This document shows positions 63,433 through 64,000 of a stretch of DNA of 64,000 nucleotides, in pieces (within the stretch, counting starts at the first letter, position 1; every line of letters starts with the position of its first letter). A program made the position numbers and the translations under genes. The notes under the pieces were generated by a model. That model did not search any database. It was not told the DNA's origin and saw only the letters and a list, made by a program, of their open reading frames with translations. This stretch comes from Rusavskia elegans (lineage: Eukaryota > Ascomycota > Lecanoromycetes > Teloschistales > Teloschistaceae). The DNA is taken from assembly GCA_011316305.1 (NCBI GenBank), contig SAUG01000120.1, positions 124,001-188,000 of the forward strand, read 5' to 3'.

Positions 63433-63957
63433 TTAGACGCTCGATAGCAGAGTCGCAAAGCGCAACTTATGACCTCGAAGAGAAAAGGCTATACCTGACC
63501 CCATCTCTTGATAGATTAACTTTACAAGGCGGACGAAAGGCGTCCGTAAGCGCACAGTATTGACACTGAAGATGCCAGCGACTTTTTCCCATTCGTACTG
63601 CTGATGTAGTATTGGAAATAACTCAATTACCCAGACATAAAAGGAAAACGGATCTAAATCTTCTGCGATGATAAATATATTGAACCGCATTAAGGTATTC
63701 TTCTTAACCCTACCGGACCGAGAAGCATGATGCTCGTTACTTGGACGACATCTCAAGAGAATGCCACGTAAATGGCCCTCAGCTGTGGTGATGAACCTGT
63801 GTGTGGGCAACTTGGACAGATCCATTAAAGCATGCCGACTTGAGCGTGAAGTCGTGCTTACAAGGGGTTCCCAGACCCAGCAAATTGAAGAGAATTCGTC
63901 TCGATTGCGTGGTAACGTGAGATCCTCCCTAAGTGAGATACAGTAAACGTTATTCAA
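63433..63957 (-). CDS. Unrecognised open frame near the window edge
   Basis: 174 codons without a recognised motif. Might be an exon of a gene extending beyond the window, or a relic. Confidence 0.2.
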   Translation of the reverse strand: MNNVYCISLREDLTLPRNRDEFSSICWVWEPLVSTTSRSSRHALMDLSKLPTHRFITTAEGHLRGILLRCRPSNEHHASRSGRVKKNTLMRFNIFIIAEDLDPFSFYVWVIELFPILHQQYEWEKVAGIFSVNTVRLRTPFVRLVKLIYQEMGSGIAFSLRGHKLRFATLLSSV

Positions 63958-64000
63958 CAGAAATGGTTTGGCCTTCCCAACGATTGCGAAACACTGGAAA

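Overview
The window is nuclear DNA of a filamentous ascomycete (Pezizomycotina; class not resolvable from sequence alone). Genes are split by short GT-AG introns, mostly 46-115 nt and often with a CTRAC-like branch site. A Zn2Cys6 regulator is present, along with a multi-gene polyketide cluster, AT-rich blocks and stop-riddled relics of the kind expected from repeat-induced point mutation (RIP).

Left part (1-20 kb): an AAA+ ATPase gene, a 936-bp AT-rich element bounded by 56-bp inverted repeats, a STAND-like protein whose P-loop is not recognisable, a large disordered hypothetical protein, a GPI-anchored CFEM-like surface protein, a small secreted protein, a Zn2Cys6 transcription factor (836 aa) and a broken copy of the ribosome-associated factor TMA20.

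Central part (21-50.7 kb): a compact secondary-metabolite gene cluster. In order it holds FAD oxidase 1 (-), P450-1 (-), FAD oxidase 2 (+), SDR-1 (-), MFS transporter (-), SDR-2 (+), O-methyltransferase (-), P450-2 (-) and a highly reducing PKS (+; KS-AT-DH-CMeT-ER-KR-ACP, 2642 aa). Three divergent pairs share promoters: P450-1/FAD oxidase 2, MFS/SDR-2 and P450-2/PKS. The likely logic is that the PKS builds a reduced, C-methylated chain, the O-methyltransferase caps a hydroxyl or enol, the P450s and SDRs adjust oxidation state, the two covalent flavo-oxidases (one bicovalent and one monocovalent by motif) oxidise and may trigger cyclisation, and the MFS pump exports the product. The enzyme set overlaps that of the solanapyrone pathway (PKS, O-MeT, P450, berberine-bridge-type oxidase/Diels-Alderase), but the product cannot be read from the sequence.

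Right part (50.7-64 kb): gene-poor. It holds short open stretches, an F-box-type pseudogene with several in-frame stops that look like C-to-T changes, and low-confidence fragments. This looks like a decayed or subtelomere-like flank.

Gene models with introns were built by hand from splice motifs and reading-frame continuity. Phases were checked at each junction, and the junctions that do not fit are stated.
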